Assembly: GCA_025358555.1 (NCBI GenBank) | Contig: JANYJD010000338.1 | Location: 1-44,212, forward strand | Origin: Rhodoferax sp. | GTDB lineage: Bacteria > Pseudomonadota > Gammaproteobacteria > Burkholderiales > Burkholderiaceae_C | Reading direction: 5' to 3' | DNA length: 44,212 bases | Shown here: positions 35,117 to 43,232 of the stretch, in pieces | Layout of the letters: each line of letters begins with the position of its first letter | Numbering within the stretch: position 1 is the stretch's first letter | Notes under the pieces: model-generated | The model's input: only the letters and a program-made list of their open reading frames with translations | What the model was told of the DNA's origin: nothing | Database searches by the model: none | Program-made: the position numbers and the translations under genes

Positions 35117-36615
35117 CCGCCTTGCTGACCGTGAAAACCTTGCCCCGATTGGGAACGAAGGCAGCCTCGAAAGCAGTTCGGCTTGCCGCGCTGTGCTTGC
35201 CCCTGTTAGCCGTGGGCTGCGCCAATCTGTCTGCTTCGCGCAGTCAATTTGCCCAGCAGACGCTGGCTGCGACGCAGCCGTTGCAGGCACCGCCGCAATG
35301 GCAGGCTCCGCTACCGCACAACGGCACGCTGACCGACCTGTCCCGGTGGTGGCAAAGCATGGGTGACCCGCTGCTGGTTGATCTTATTGAAGCAGGGCAA
35401 AACGTCAGCCCGACACTGGCCAGCGCCAAATCGCGCATTGCCCTGGCACGCGCGGCGCGCGTTGCCGCAGGCGCTGCGCTGCTGCCCACGCTGGATGGCA
35501 GCCTGGCTGCCAGTCGGGGCGCAACGCAGCCACCCGCGCCTGTAGCCACGACGCTGCAGGGCGGCCTGCAGGCGGCATGGGAGATTGACCTTTTTGGTGG
35601 CAACCGCAGCGCCAATGAAGCCGCCCTGGCGCGCTACGAGAGCGCCCAGGCGCAGTGGCACGACGCCCGCGTGTCGGTGGCCGCGGAGGTGGCCAACCAG
35701 TACCTCAACCTGCGCGCCTGCGAACAGCAGCTTGCCCTGACCCGCTCGGACGCCAGCTCCCGCCAGGAGACAGCCCGCCTGTCGGCCCTGACCACCCGAG
35801 CCGGCTTTACCGCACCGGCGCAAGACGCACTGGCGCGCGCCAGCGCAGCAGAGGCTGGCAGCCGCGTGACTCAGCAGCGCGGGCAATGCGACCTGGACTT
35901 GAAGGTGCTGGTGGCGCTGACCGCCCTGCCAGAGCCGGAATTGAGGAAAAAACTGGCTGTAGCCCTTGTCCCTGTTGCACAAGAAGCTGCTAAATTAATA
36001 GCGTCAATCCCTGCTGATGCGCTGATGCAGCGGCCCGACATCTTCAGCGCCGCGCGCGATGTGTTGGCAGCCAGCCTGGACGTGCGCAGCACCCAGGCAC
36101 AGGCATACCCGCGCCTGAGCCTGAACGGCTCCATCGGTGCGTTGAACCTGCGGGCGGGTGGCAGCAGCGATGGCTACACCACCTGGTCGATTGGCCCGCT
36201 GGCGCTCTCGATGCCGCTGTTTGACGGCGGACGCCGCGCCGCCAATACAGACGCAGCCCAGGCGCGGTTTGAAGCGTCGCAAGCGCTGTACCGGGCCCGC
36301 GTGCTGCTGGCCGTGCGCGAAGTGGAGCAGGCTCTGGTCAACCTGCAAAGCACAGCGGCCCGCAGCGACGACACGCAAGCGGCCGCAGAGGGCTACCGCG
36401 CCGCGTTTGACGCCACCCAAGCCAGCTTCAAGGCCGGTTTGAGCAGCCTGCCCCAACTCGAAGACGCACGGCGCACGGCGCTGGCGGCAGATACCGTGCA
36501 GCTCACGCTGCAACGCGACCGCATGCTGGCCTGGGTCGCCCTGTACCGGGCTGCCGGTGGCGGCTGGCAAGCTTCCGCACCGGCCGCGCCAGCGCATGCT
36601 GGCTCGCAGCAGTGA
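35113..36615 (+). CDS. NodT-family outer-membrane efflux lipoprotein
   Basis: This 500-residue protein is the outer-membrane channel of the tripartite pump. The signal peptide ends in a lipobox LAVGC (C36). Two similar halves of long alpha-helical hairpins follow, as in TolC/OprM proteins, with motifs WWQSMGDPLL and WEIDLFGGNR in the first half and SIGPLALSMPLFDGGRR in the second. Residues about 280-297 (VALVPVAQEAAKLIAS) are encoded by a reversed, in-frame copy of the dispersed repeat, in the linker between halves, just before QRPDI. Confidence 0.92.
   Translation: MTALLTVKTLPRLGTKAASKAVRLAALCLPLLAVGCANLSASRSQFAQQTLAATQPLQAPPQWQAPLPHNGTLTDLSRWWQSMGDPLLVDLIEAGQNVSPTLASAKSRIALARAARVAAGAALLPTLDGSLAASRGATQPPAPVATTLQGGLQAAWEIDLFGGNRSANEAALARYESAQAQWHDARVSVAAEVANQYLNLRACEQQLALTRSDASSRQETARLSALTTRAGFTAPAQDALARASAAEAGSRVTQQRGQCDLDLKVLVALTALPEPELRKKLAVALVPVAQEAAKLIASIPADALMQRPDIFSAARDVLAASLDVRSTQAQAYPRLSLNGSIGALNLRAGGSSDGYTTWSIGPLALSMPLFDGGRRAANTDAAQARFEASQALYRARVLLAVREVEQALVNLQSTAARSDDTQAAAEGYRAAFDATQASFKAGLSSLPQLEDARRTALAADTVQLTLQRDRMLAWVALYRAAGGGWQASAPAAPAHAGSQQ
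35949..36003 (-). repeat. Dispersed 55-bp repeat, copy F (reverse, in frame in the outer-membrane protein gene)
   Basis: Read on the minus strand the core is 35990-35961, with CAGCT, TGTGCA and GACAAGGGCT in register, followed by ACAGCC; GCTATTAATTTAGC lies on its left. The host gene reads the antisense strand, in the same antisense frame as copy I in the PIN gene. Confidence 0.8.
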
Positions 36616-36639
36616 TTCCCAATTCAATGCAGGCATCCG

Positions 36640-37941
36640 ATGAACATCTTCAAAAACAAGTCGGCTACTATTACATCAATAGCTACTTATGCAATACTGA
36701 CGGGGGCTATGGGCCTTTTTTATTCCAAATTACAGGCTGCGGATGCGCCCAGGGCCTCACCCAAGCCCGCGCTGACGGTCACCACCGTCGCGCCCCAACA
36801 GGGCAGCCTGGCCATCAAGCTCACGGCCAACGGCAACATTGCCGCCTGGCAGGAAGCCATTGTTGGAAGTGAAGCCAGCGGCTTGCGCCTGCTGACGGTG
36901 CGGGCCAACGTGGGCGATGTGGTGCGTGCAGGCCAGGTGCTGGCAAGCTTTGCGCCCGAGAGCGTGCAGGCCGACCTGGCGCAAGCCCGTGCCGGCCTGG
37001 CGGAGGCCCAGGCCAATGCGTCTGATGCCAGCGGCAACGCCGAGCGTGCGCGCACATTGCAAACAACGGGGGCCTTGAGCACCCAGCAGATCAACCAGTA
37101 CCTGACTTCCGAGCAGACCGCAAAAGCCAGGGTGGACGCAGCCCGGGCGATGCTGGCCGTGCAGCAGCAACGCCTCAAGCACACTCAGGTGCTGGCGCCT
37201 GACAGCGGCATCATCTCGGCACGCAGCGCCACCGTGGGCGCGGTGCTGCAAAGCGGCACCGAGCTGTTTCGAATGATCCGCCAGGGCCGGCTGGAGTGGC
37301 GTGCCGAAGTCACCTCAGCCGAACTGGGCCGCATTGCCATAGGCACTGCCGCCACCGTCACGGCTGCCAGCGGGGCGCAGGTCAAAGGCCGTGTGCGCAT
37401 GGTGGCGCCTACCGTGGACCCGGTGACGCGCTCGGCTCTGGTGTATGTTGACTTGCCAGCTTCGCCTGGCGGCACCTCGCCGAAGCAATCTTCCGACGGG
37501 CCGCCCCCAGGCTCTGGAACAGCGGCGGAGCCAAAATTAGTCCCCTCGGGGCTGAGTGCTGCGGCTCCAATCCTGCCTTCGCAGGATGGGACAGCGCGAA
37601 GAGCCGTTGCCTCTGGCATCGGCCTGTCCAGCGCAGTACGCGCAGCGACAAGCGTGGGGGCCTTTCTCCCAGGGATGTTCGCCAAAGGCGAGTTTGAGTT
37701 GGGCAATTTAAACGCGCTGACGATTCCGCAAACGGCACTGATCATCCGCGATGGCTTCAGCTATGTCTACCGGGTGGGTGCTGACAACCGAGTGGCCCAG
37801 GTCAAGGTCCAGACCGGGCGCATGGCCGGCGACAGGGTGGAGATCACCGGCGGGCTGGCGGCGGATGCGCGGCTGGTGGCCAGCGGCGCAGGCTTCCTGA
37901 ACGACGGCGACCTGGTACGGGTGGTGGAGGCTAAAAAATGA
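36640..37941 (+). CDS. RND efflux periplasmic adaptor (membrane fusion protein)
   Basis: This 433-residue protein links the RND pump to the outer-membrane channel. An N-terminal signal/anchor is followed by the lipoyl half-motifs and a helical hairpin (AQARAGLAEAQANASDAS, about 110-175), then the beta-barrel domain. Two regions are repeat-derived. Residues about 9-29, which make up the hydrophobic signal anchor, are encoded by copy G of the dispersed repeat. Between VYVDLP (about 268-273) and PGMFAKGEFELG (about 344-355), where relatives have a short turn, some 60-70 Pro/Ser/Ala-rich residues are encoded by the GC-rich repeat family. Function may be kept, since the flanking barrel strands are intact. 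Confidence 0.9.
   Translation: MNIFKNKSATITSIATYAILTGAMGLFYSKLQAADAPRASPKPALTVTTVAPQQGSLAIKLTANGNIAAWQEAIVGSEASGLRLLTVRANVGDVVRAGQVLASFAPESVQADLAQARAGLAEAQANASDASGNAERARTLQTTGALSTQQINQYLTSEQTAKARVDAARAMLAVQQQRLKHTQVLAPDSGIISARSATVGAVLQSGTELFRMIRQGRLEWRAEVTSAELGRIAIGTAATVTAASGAQVKGRVRMVAPTVDPVTRSALVYVDLPASPGGTSPKQSSDGPPPGSGTAAEPKLVPSGLSAAAPILPSQDGTARRAVASGIGLSSAVRAATSVGAFLPGMFAKGEFELGNLNALTIPQTALIIRDGFSYVYRVGADNRVAQVKVQTGRMAGDRVEITGGLAADARLVASGAGFLNDGDLVRVVEAKK
36664..36727 (+). repeat. Dispersed 55-bp repeat, copy G (encodes the adaptor's signal anchor)
   Basis: The core is 36679-36708 with ATAGCT, TATGCA, GACGGGGGCT in register. The left arm is three bases longer than in copy B, so the frame is kept. 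It is read in frame ATA GCT and yields SATITSIATYAILTGAMGLF, a hydrophobic stretch that serves as the signal or anchor helix. Confidence 0.82.
37459..37672 (-). repeat. GC-rich repeat, copy 3, in frame inside the efflux adaptor
   Basis: In reverse orientation this segment carries CGGGCCGCCCC (37499 region), CAAAATTAGTCCCCTCGGGG (37532-37550) and, at its far end, GCAGTACGCGCAGCGACAAG followed by CGTGGGGGCC, which match in order the blocks of the intergenic copy at 12756-12827. About 80 bases of extra sequence, with nested palindromes such as TCCTGC-CTTC-GCAGGA, lie between the matching blocks. GCTTCG...CGAAGC brackets its left side. The whole is read through by the adaptor gene without a stop. 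Confidence 0.68.
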
Positions 37942-40900
37942 ACGTCTCTTCCTGGTCCATCAAGAATCCGATTCCGGCAGTGATGCTGTTTGTGCTGCTC
38001 ACGTTTGCCGGGCTGATTTCGTTCAATGCGATGAAGGTGCAGAACTTTCCCGACATCGACCTGCCCACGGTCACGGTGACCGCGTCACTGCCCGGCGCCG
38101 CACCTGCCCAGCTTGAAACCGAAGTCGCCCGTAAGATAGAGAATTCCATCGCCGCCGTGCAGGGCCTCAAACACATCTACACCAAGGTGCAGGACGGCGG
38201 CGTCACCATCACTGCAGAGTTCCGGCTGGAGAAACCGGTGCAGGAGGCGGTGGACGACGTGCGCTCGGCTGTGGCGCGCGTGCGCAGCGAGTTGCCCGGC
38301 GACGTGCGTGACCCGATTGTCAGCAAGCTCGACATGGCGGCCCAGCCGGTGCTGGCATTCACCATCAGCACCGCGCCTTCGAGCGGCCTGGCCTCACCTA
38401 AACTGGACAACGAAGCCCTGTCCTGGTTTGTCGACAACGACGTCACGCGCGCACTGCTCGCTGTGCGCGGCGTGGGCGCCGTGAACCGGGTGGGCGGCGT
38501 GACGCGTGAAGTGCGCGTGGCGCTGGACCCGCTCAAACTCCAGGCGCTGGGCGCGACCGCTGCCGACATCTCCCGCCAGTTGCGCCAGGTGCAGTTGGAC
38601 AGCGCCGGTGGCCGCACCGATGTAGGTGGCGGCGAGCAGCCGGTGCGTACCCTGGCCACCGTCAAGTCAGCGCAGGAACTGAGCCAGCTTCAATTGAGCC
38701 TGACGACAGGCAACCTGGATGCCTCGGGCGCCAGCGGGGCCAGGCGCATCCGCCTCGATCAGGTGGCCACGGTGAGCGATACCACCGCCGAGCAGCGCTC
38801 TGCAGCCTTGCTCAACGGCAATCCGGTTGTGGGCTTTGAAGTGTCCCGCAGCAAGGGCGAAAGCGAGGTGGCGGTGGGCGCGGCGGTGCAAAAGGCGCTG
38901 GCCGAACTCAAGGCCCAGCACCCTGAGATCGTGCTCACCGAGGCCTTCAACTTTGTCAAGCCGGTGCAAGAGGAATACACCGGATCGATGCATCTGCTGT
39001 ACGAAGGCGCAATTTTGGCGGTGCTGGTCGTGTGGCTGTTTTTGCGCGACTGGCGGGCCACGTTTGTGTCGGCTGTGGCGCTGCCGCTGTCGGTCATCCC
39101 GGCGTTTATCGGCATGTATCTGCTGGGCTTTTCCGTCAACGTGATCACGCTGCTGGCGCTGTCTTTGGTGGTAGGCATTCTGGTGGACGATGCCATTGTG
39201 GAGGTGGAAAACATCGTGCGCCATCTGCGCATGGGCAAGTCGCCGTACCAGGCCGCCATGGAAGCCGCTGACGAGATTGGCCTGGCGGTGATTGCCACAA
39301 CCTTCACCCTGGTGGCGGTGTTTTTGCCCACGGCCTTCATGAGCGGTATTGCCGGCAAATTCTTCAAGCAGTTTGGCTGGACCGCATCATTGGCCGTGGT
39401 CGCTTCGCTGCTGGTGGCGCGGGTGCTGACGCCCATGATGGCCGCCTATGTTCTCAAACCGATTGTGGGAACCCAGGCAGACCCGCGCTGGATGCGCATC
39501 TACCTGCGCTGGGCTGCGTGGTGCCTGAAGCACCGCGTGCTGACCATGGTCGGCGCCACGCTGTTTTTCTTTGGCTCGGTGGCGCTGATCCCGCTGCTGC
39601 CCACCGGCTTCATCCCGCCTGATGACAACTCCCAGACGCAGGTGTACCTGGAACTGCCGCCCGGCTCCACGCTCGCGCAGACCGCCACGGCGGCCGAGGC
39701 TGCGCGCCTGATGATTGCCAAAGTGGCGCACGTCAAAAGCATCTACACCACGATTGGCGGCGGCAGCGTGGGCGGCGACCCGTTTGCGCCGCAGGGCGCG
39801 GCCGAGGCACGCAAAGCCTCGCTCACGATTTTGCTGACTGACAGGGGCGACCGCCCGCGCAAGCAGGGCATCGAGAACAACATCCGCGCCGCGCTGGAGC
39901 CGCTGCCCGGCGTGCGCAGCAAGGTCGGCCTGGGCGGCTCCGGCGAGAAGTATGTGCTGGTGCTCACCGGCGAAGACCCGGTGGCATTGCAGGCCGCCGC
40001 ACTAGCGGTGGAGAAAGACCTGCGCACCATCCCCGGCCTGGGCAGCGTGGCGTCCAGCGCCAGCCTGATCCGGCCCGAGATTGCGGTGCGGCCCGACTTT
40101 GCAAAAGCCGCAGACATGGGCGTGACCAGCGCCGCAATTGGCGAAACGCTGCGCATTGCCACAGCGGGCGATTACGACATTTCGCTGCCCAAGCTCAACC
40201 TGTCGCAGCGCCAGGTGCCCATGGTGGTGAAGCTGGACGATGAAGCCCGCAAAGACTTGAGCGTGCTGGAACGCCTGGCCGTACCCAGCAGCAAACCCGG
40301 TGCAGGCCCTGTGATGCTCGGCCAGGTGGCCACGCTGGAGATGACCGGCGGCCCGGCGGTGATTGACCGCTACGACCGCTCCCGCAACGTCAACTTTGAG
40401 ATTGAGCTGTCGGGCCTGCCGCTGGGCGACGTCACCGCAGCAGTGGCGCAGTTGCCCGCCATCAAACAGTTGCCGCCCGGCGTGAGGGTGCGCGAGGTGG
40501 GCGACGCCGAGGTGATGGGCGAGCTGTTTGCCAGCTTTGGCCTGGCCATGCTGACGGGCGTGCTGTGCATCTACATCGTGCTGGTGCTGCTGTTCAAGGA
40601 TTTTCTGCACCCGGTGACGATTTTGTGTGCCCTGCCGCTGTCGCTGGGCGGCGCCTTTGTCGGCTTGCTGATTGCGCAGAAAAGCTTCTCGATGCCGTCG
40701 CTGATCGGCCTCATCATGCTGATGGGCATTGCCACCAAAAACTCGATTTTGCTGGTGGAATACGCGATCGTCGCGCGCCGCGGCCATGATGGCAGCGATG
40801 GCCGCCCCGCCGTGCCAGGCATGAGCCGGCTGGATGCGCTGCTGGACGCCTGCCACAAGCGCGCCCGGCCCATCATCATGACCACCCTGGCCATGGGCGC

Positions 40901-41135
40901 CGGCATGCTGCCCATCGCCATCGGGTTTGGCGTGGCCGACCCGAGCTTCCGCAGCCCGATGTCGGTCGCCGTGATCGGCGGGCTGATCACGTCAACGGTG
41001 CTGAGCCTGCTGGTGGTGCCCGCGGTGTTTACCTACATCGACGACATTGAGCACTGGCTCAGGCGCATCGCGGCAAAATTGCGCGGCAAAAGCGCCCCGG
41101 CGAAACATCCGCCTCTAGTGGCCAGCGAGGCTTGA
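37938..41135 (+). CDS. RND multidrug efflux transporter (AcrB/HAE1 family)
   Basis: This 1065-residue inner-membrane pump exports amphiphilic compounds using the proton gradient. It has the twelve-helix RND layout with two large periplasmic loops. The proton relay is visible: D417-D418 in GILVDDAIVEVEN and K934 in GIATKNSILLVEYA, equal to D407/D408 and K940 of AcrB. The early segment NFPDIDLPTVTV and VQGLKHIYTKVQDG are family hallmarks. Its ATG overlaps the adaptor stop (ATGA), completing a four-gene operon. Substrates cannot be inferred. Confidence 0.95.
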   Translation: MNVSSWSIKNPIPAVMLFVLLTFAGLISFNAMKVQNFPDIDLPTVTVTASLPGAAPAQLETEVARKIENSIAAVQGLKHIYTKVQDGGVTITAEFRLEKPVQEAVDDVRSAVARVRSELPGDVRDPIVSKLDMAAQPVLAFTISTAPSSGLASPKLDNEALSWFVDNDVTRALLAVRGVGAVNRVGGVTREVRVALDPLKLQALGATAADISRQLRQVQLDSAGGRTDVGGGEQPVRTLATVKSAQELSQLQLSLTTGNLDASGASGARRIRLDQVATVSDTTAEQRSAALLNGNPVVGFEVSRSKGESEVAVGAAVQKALAELKAQHPEIVLTEAFNFVKPVQEEYTGSMHLLYEGAILAVLVVWLFLRDWRATFVSAVALPLSVIPAFIGMYLLGFSVNVITLLALSLVVGILVDDAIVEVENIVRHLRMGKSPYQAAMEAADEIGLAVIATTFTLVAVFLPTAFMSGIAGKFFKQFGWTASLAVVASLLVARVLTPMMAAYVLKPIVGTQADPRWMRIYLRWAAWCLKHRVLTMVGATLFFFGSVALIPLLPTGFIPPDDNSQTQVYLELPPGSTLAQTATAAEAARLMIAKVAHVKSIYTTIGGGSVGGDPFAPQGAAEARKASLTILLTDRGDRPRKQGIENNIRAALEPLPGVRSKVGLGGSGEKYVLVLTGEDPVALQAAALAVEKDLRTIPGLGSVASSASLIRPEIAVRPDFAKAADMGVTSAAIGETLRIATAGDYDISLPKLNLSQRQVPMVVKLDDEARKDLSVLERLAVPSSKPGAGPVMLGQVATLEMTGGPAVIDRYDRSRNVNFEIELSGLPLGDVTAAVAQLPAIKQLPPGVRVREVGDAEVMGELFASFGLAMLTGVLCIYIVLVLLFKDFLHPVTILCALPLSLGGAFVGLLIAQKSFSMPSLIGLIMLMGIATKNSILLVEYAIVARRGHDGSDGRPAVPGMSRLDALLDACHKRARPIIMTTLAMGAGMLPIAIGFGVADPSFRSPMSVAVIGGLITSTVLSLLVVPAVFTYIDDIEHWLRRIAAKLRGKSAPAKHPPLVASEA

Positions 41136-41235
41136 CGTGCCAACTTGCCGGCCCATGTGTCGCCGGTTGCAGGCCAAGGTACGATAGCCGCAACAACGCC
41201 ATCACAACCCGCAGCCTGTCACACCACACACCCGT

Positions 41236-42426
41236 ATGGAGGAAACCGCGCCCAGCACCCTGGACAATTCGCCGCCCCGCATTGCAGAGGCACGCACGCC
41301 TGAGGGGCTGCGTGCGCAGCAGGTGCTTGGCCACTGGACCGCAGCCCGGCTGGCCGAGCCTGACTCTTGGGCGCGTGTGACAGCCGGGCTGACGGCAGCC
41401 GGCCCGGCTTCGGCGGGCTCACCGGGTGCCGCAGCGTGGGACCTGCAGGGCGTGCAGCGCCTGGACCACACCGGCGCGCAACTGCTGTGGAATACCTGGG
41501 GCCGCCAGTGGCCGCAGACGCTGCTTGCCCTGCCCGCGCAGCGCGCCATGCTGGAGCGCGTCGCGCGCTACACCGTGGGCACGCCTGCGGCTGCGCGGCA
41601 AACGCCCGTGCAGTGGGTCTGGCAAAGGTTGGTGAAGCGGTTTCTGAACCTGGGCAATCTGGTGCTGCACGCGCTGGACCACACGCGCGACCTGATCCGC
41701 CTGGTGGGCCAGTTGCTGCTGGACCTGATGCGCCTGGCGCGCAGGCCGGGCGACGGCCCGTGGCGCGACCTGTCGGGACACCTCTACAGCATTGGTGCCA
41801 CGGCCATGCCCATCACCGCGCTGGTGGGCTTTTTGATTGGCGTGGTGCTGGCCTACCTGGTGTCGCAGCAATTGCGCCAGTTTGGGGCTGACGCATTTAT
41901 CGTCGATCTGCTGGGCATCTCGCTCATCCGCGAGCTGGGGCCGGTGCTGGCGGCCATTCTGATTGCCGGGCGCAGTGGCTCGGCCATCACCGCGCAGATT
42001 GGCGTGATGCGCGTCACCGAAGAGCTGGACGCGATGCAGGTGATGGGCATCCGCCAGGGCTACCGCCTGGTGATGCCGCGCGCCATGGCGATGGCGATTG
42101 CCATGCCGCTGATCACGGTGTGGACCACGGTGGCGGCGCTGTTGGGCGGCATGCTGGCGGCGGATCTGGTGATTGGCATCACACCGGCGTTTTTTGCCAG
42201 CGCGCTGCCCAAGGCCGTGCAGGTGTCCAACCTGGGGCTGGCGGTGGGCAAGTCGGTGGTGTTTGGCCTGCTGATTGCCATCATCGGCTGCCACTATGGC
42301 CTGCGCGTCAAGCCCAATACCGAGAGCCTGGGCCAGGGCACCACGGCCTCAGTGGTGACGTCGATCACGCTGGTGATTCTGGTGGACGCGCTGTTTGCGG
42401 TGGTGTTCAAGGATCTCGGGATATGA
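41236..42426 (+). CDS. MlaE-family lipid ABC permease with N-terminal STAS-like domain
   Basis: This 396-residue protein is the membrane subunit of an MCE-type lipid transporter. From about residue 170 it is a typical MlaE/YrbE permease with five or six helices (GVVLAYLVSQQLRQFGAD, then ELGPVLAAILIAGRSGSA and EELDAMQVMGI). The first ~115 residues (WDLQGVQRLDHTGAQLLW) resemble a STAS domain, which in E. coli is the separate protein MlaB, so this is a natural fusion. The purine-rich GGAGG lies just after, not before, the ATG; no good ribosome site is seen upstream. The next gene overlaps by ATGA. Confidence 0.92.
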   Translation: MEETAPSTLDNSPPRIAEARTPEGLRAQQVLGHWTAARLAEPDSWARVTAGLTAAGPASAGSPGAAAWDLQGVQRLDHTGAQLLWNTWGRQWPQTLLALPAQRAMLERVARYTVGTPAAARQTPVQWVWQRLVKRFLNLGNLVLHALDHTRDLIRLVGQLLLDLMRLARRPGDGPWRDLSGHLYSIGATAMPITALVGFLIGVVLAYLVSQQLRQFGADAFIVDLLGISLIRELGPVLAAILIAGRSGSAITAQIGVMRVTEELDAMQVMGIRQGYRLVMPRAMAMAIAMPLITVWTTVAALLGGMLAADLVIGITPAFFASALPKAVQVSNLGLAVGKSVVFGLLIAIIGCHYGLRVKPNTESLGQGTTASVVTSITLVILVDALFAVVFKDLGI

Positions 42427-43223
42427 CGAAACCCGCGACGGATCCCGTGGTGGACATCCAGGGCCTGTGGTCGATCTTCCGCACCGCAGGCATTGAGGCA
42501 ATCATCCATAAAGACCTGAACCTGCGCATTGAAGCGGGTGAAATGCTGTCCATCGTGGGCGGCTCGGGCAGCGGCAAGACCGTGCTGCTGCGCAAGATGC
42601 TGGGGCTGGAGCTGCCCTCGCGCGGTCATGTCACGGTGCTGGGCAACCCGGCCCACGAGCAGGGCGAAAAGGGTGCGGCCAGCCGCGTCGGCATGCTGTT
42701 CCAGCACGGCGCGCTGTTCTCGGCCTTCAGCGTGCTGGAGAACATTGCCTTCCCGCTGCGCGAGCTTAAGTTTTTGCCCGACGCGCTGGTGCGCGATGCT
42801 GCGCTGGTCAAGCTGCAAATGGTCGGGCTGGAGGCATCGCAGGCCGACAAAATGCCCTCGGATTTGTCGGGCGGCATGGTCAAGCGCGTGGCCCTGGCGC
42901 GCGCCCTCATCATGGACCCGCCATTGCTGCTGCTGGACGAGCCCACGGCCGGGCTGGACCCCGACAGCGCCGACGCGTTTTGCGCGCTCTTGCGCTCTTT
43001 GCACCGCGAGCTGGGCCTGACGGTGGTGATGGTGACGCATGACCTTGACACGCTGTTTGAGCTGTCCACCCGCATCGCCGTGCTGGCCGACAAACGCGTG
43101 GTGGTGAGCGGCCCGCCACGTGATGTGATCGCCTTCCCGCACCCGTTTATCCACGACTTTTTTCTGGGAGAACGCGGCCAGCGTGCGATGGAGTTGCTGC
43201 GCGAGTATCCTTTCGCCGTATAG
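42423..43223 (+). CDS. MlaF-type ABC ATPase
   Basis: This 266-residue protein is the ATPase of the lipid transporter: Walker A GGSGSGKT, signature LSGGMVKRVALARAL, Walker B LLLDEPTAGLDPDSAD and the switch VTHDLDTLFELS. LSGGM-V-KR is the MlaF/Mkl form of the signature. ATG 42423 overlaps the permease stop; the frame is open further upstream but only as a shadow of the permease gene. Confidence 0.95.
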   Translation: MTKPATDPVVDIQGLWSIFRTAGIEAIIHKDLNLRIEAGEMLSIVGGSGSGKTVLLRKMLGLELPSRGHVTVLGNPAHEQGEKGAASRVGMLFQHGALFSAFSVLENIAFPLRELKFLPDALVRDAALVKLQMVGLEASQADKMPSDLSGGMVKRVALARALIMDPPLLLLDEPTAGLDPDSADAFCALLRSLHRELGLTVVMVTHDLDTLFELSTRIAVLADKRVVVSGPPRDVIAFPHPFIHDFFLGERGQRAMELLREYPFAV

Positions 43224-43232
43224 GACCCATTT

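Noticed and set aside
41136-41235. Terminator or promoter between the RND gene and the mlaE-like gene
   Set aside because: Only a weak CCGGC/GCCGG stem and a lone TACGAT box are visible; neither is convincing.
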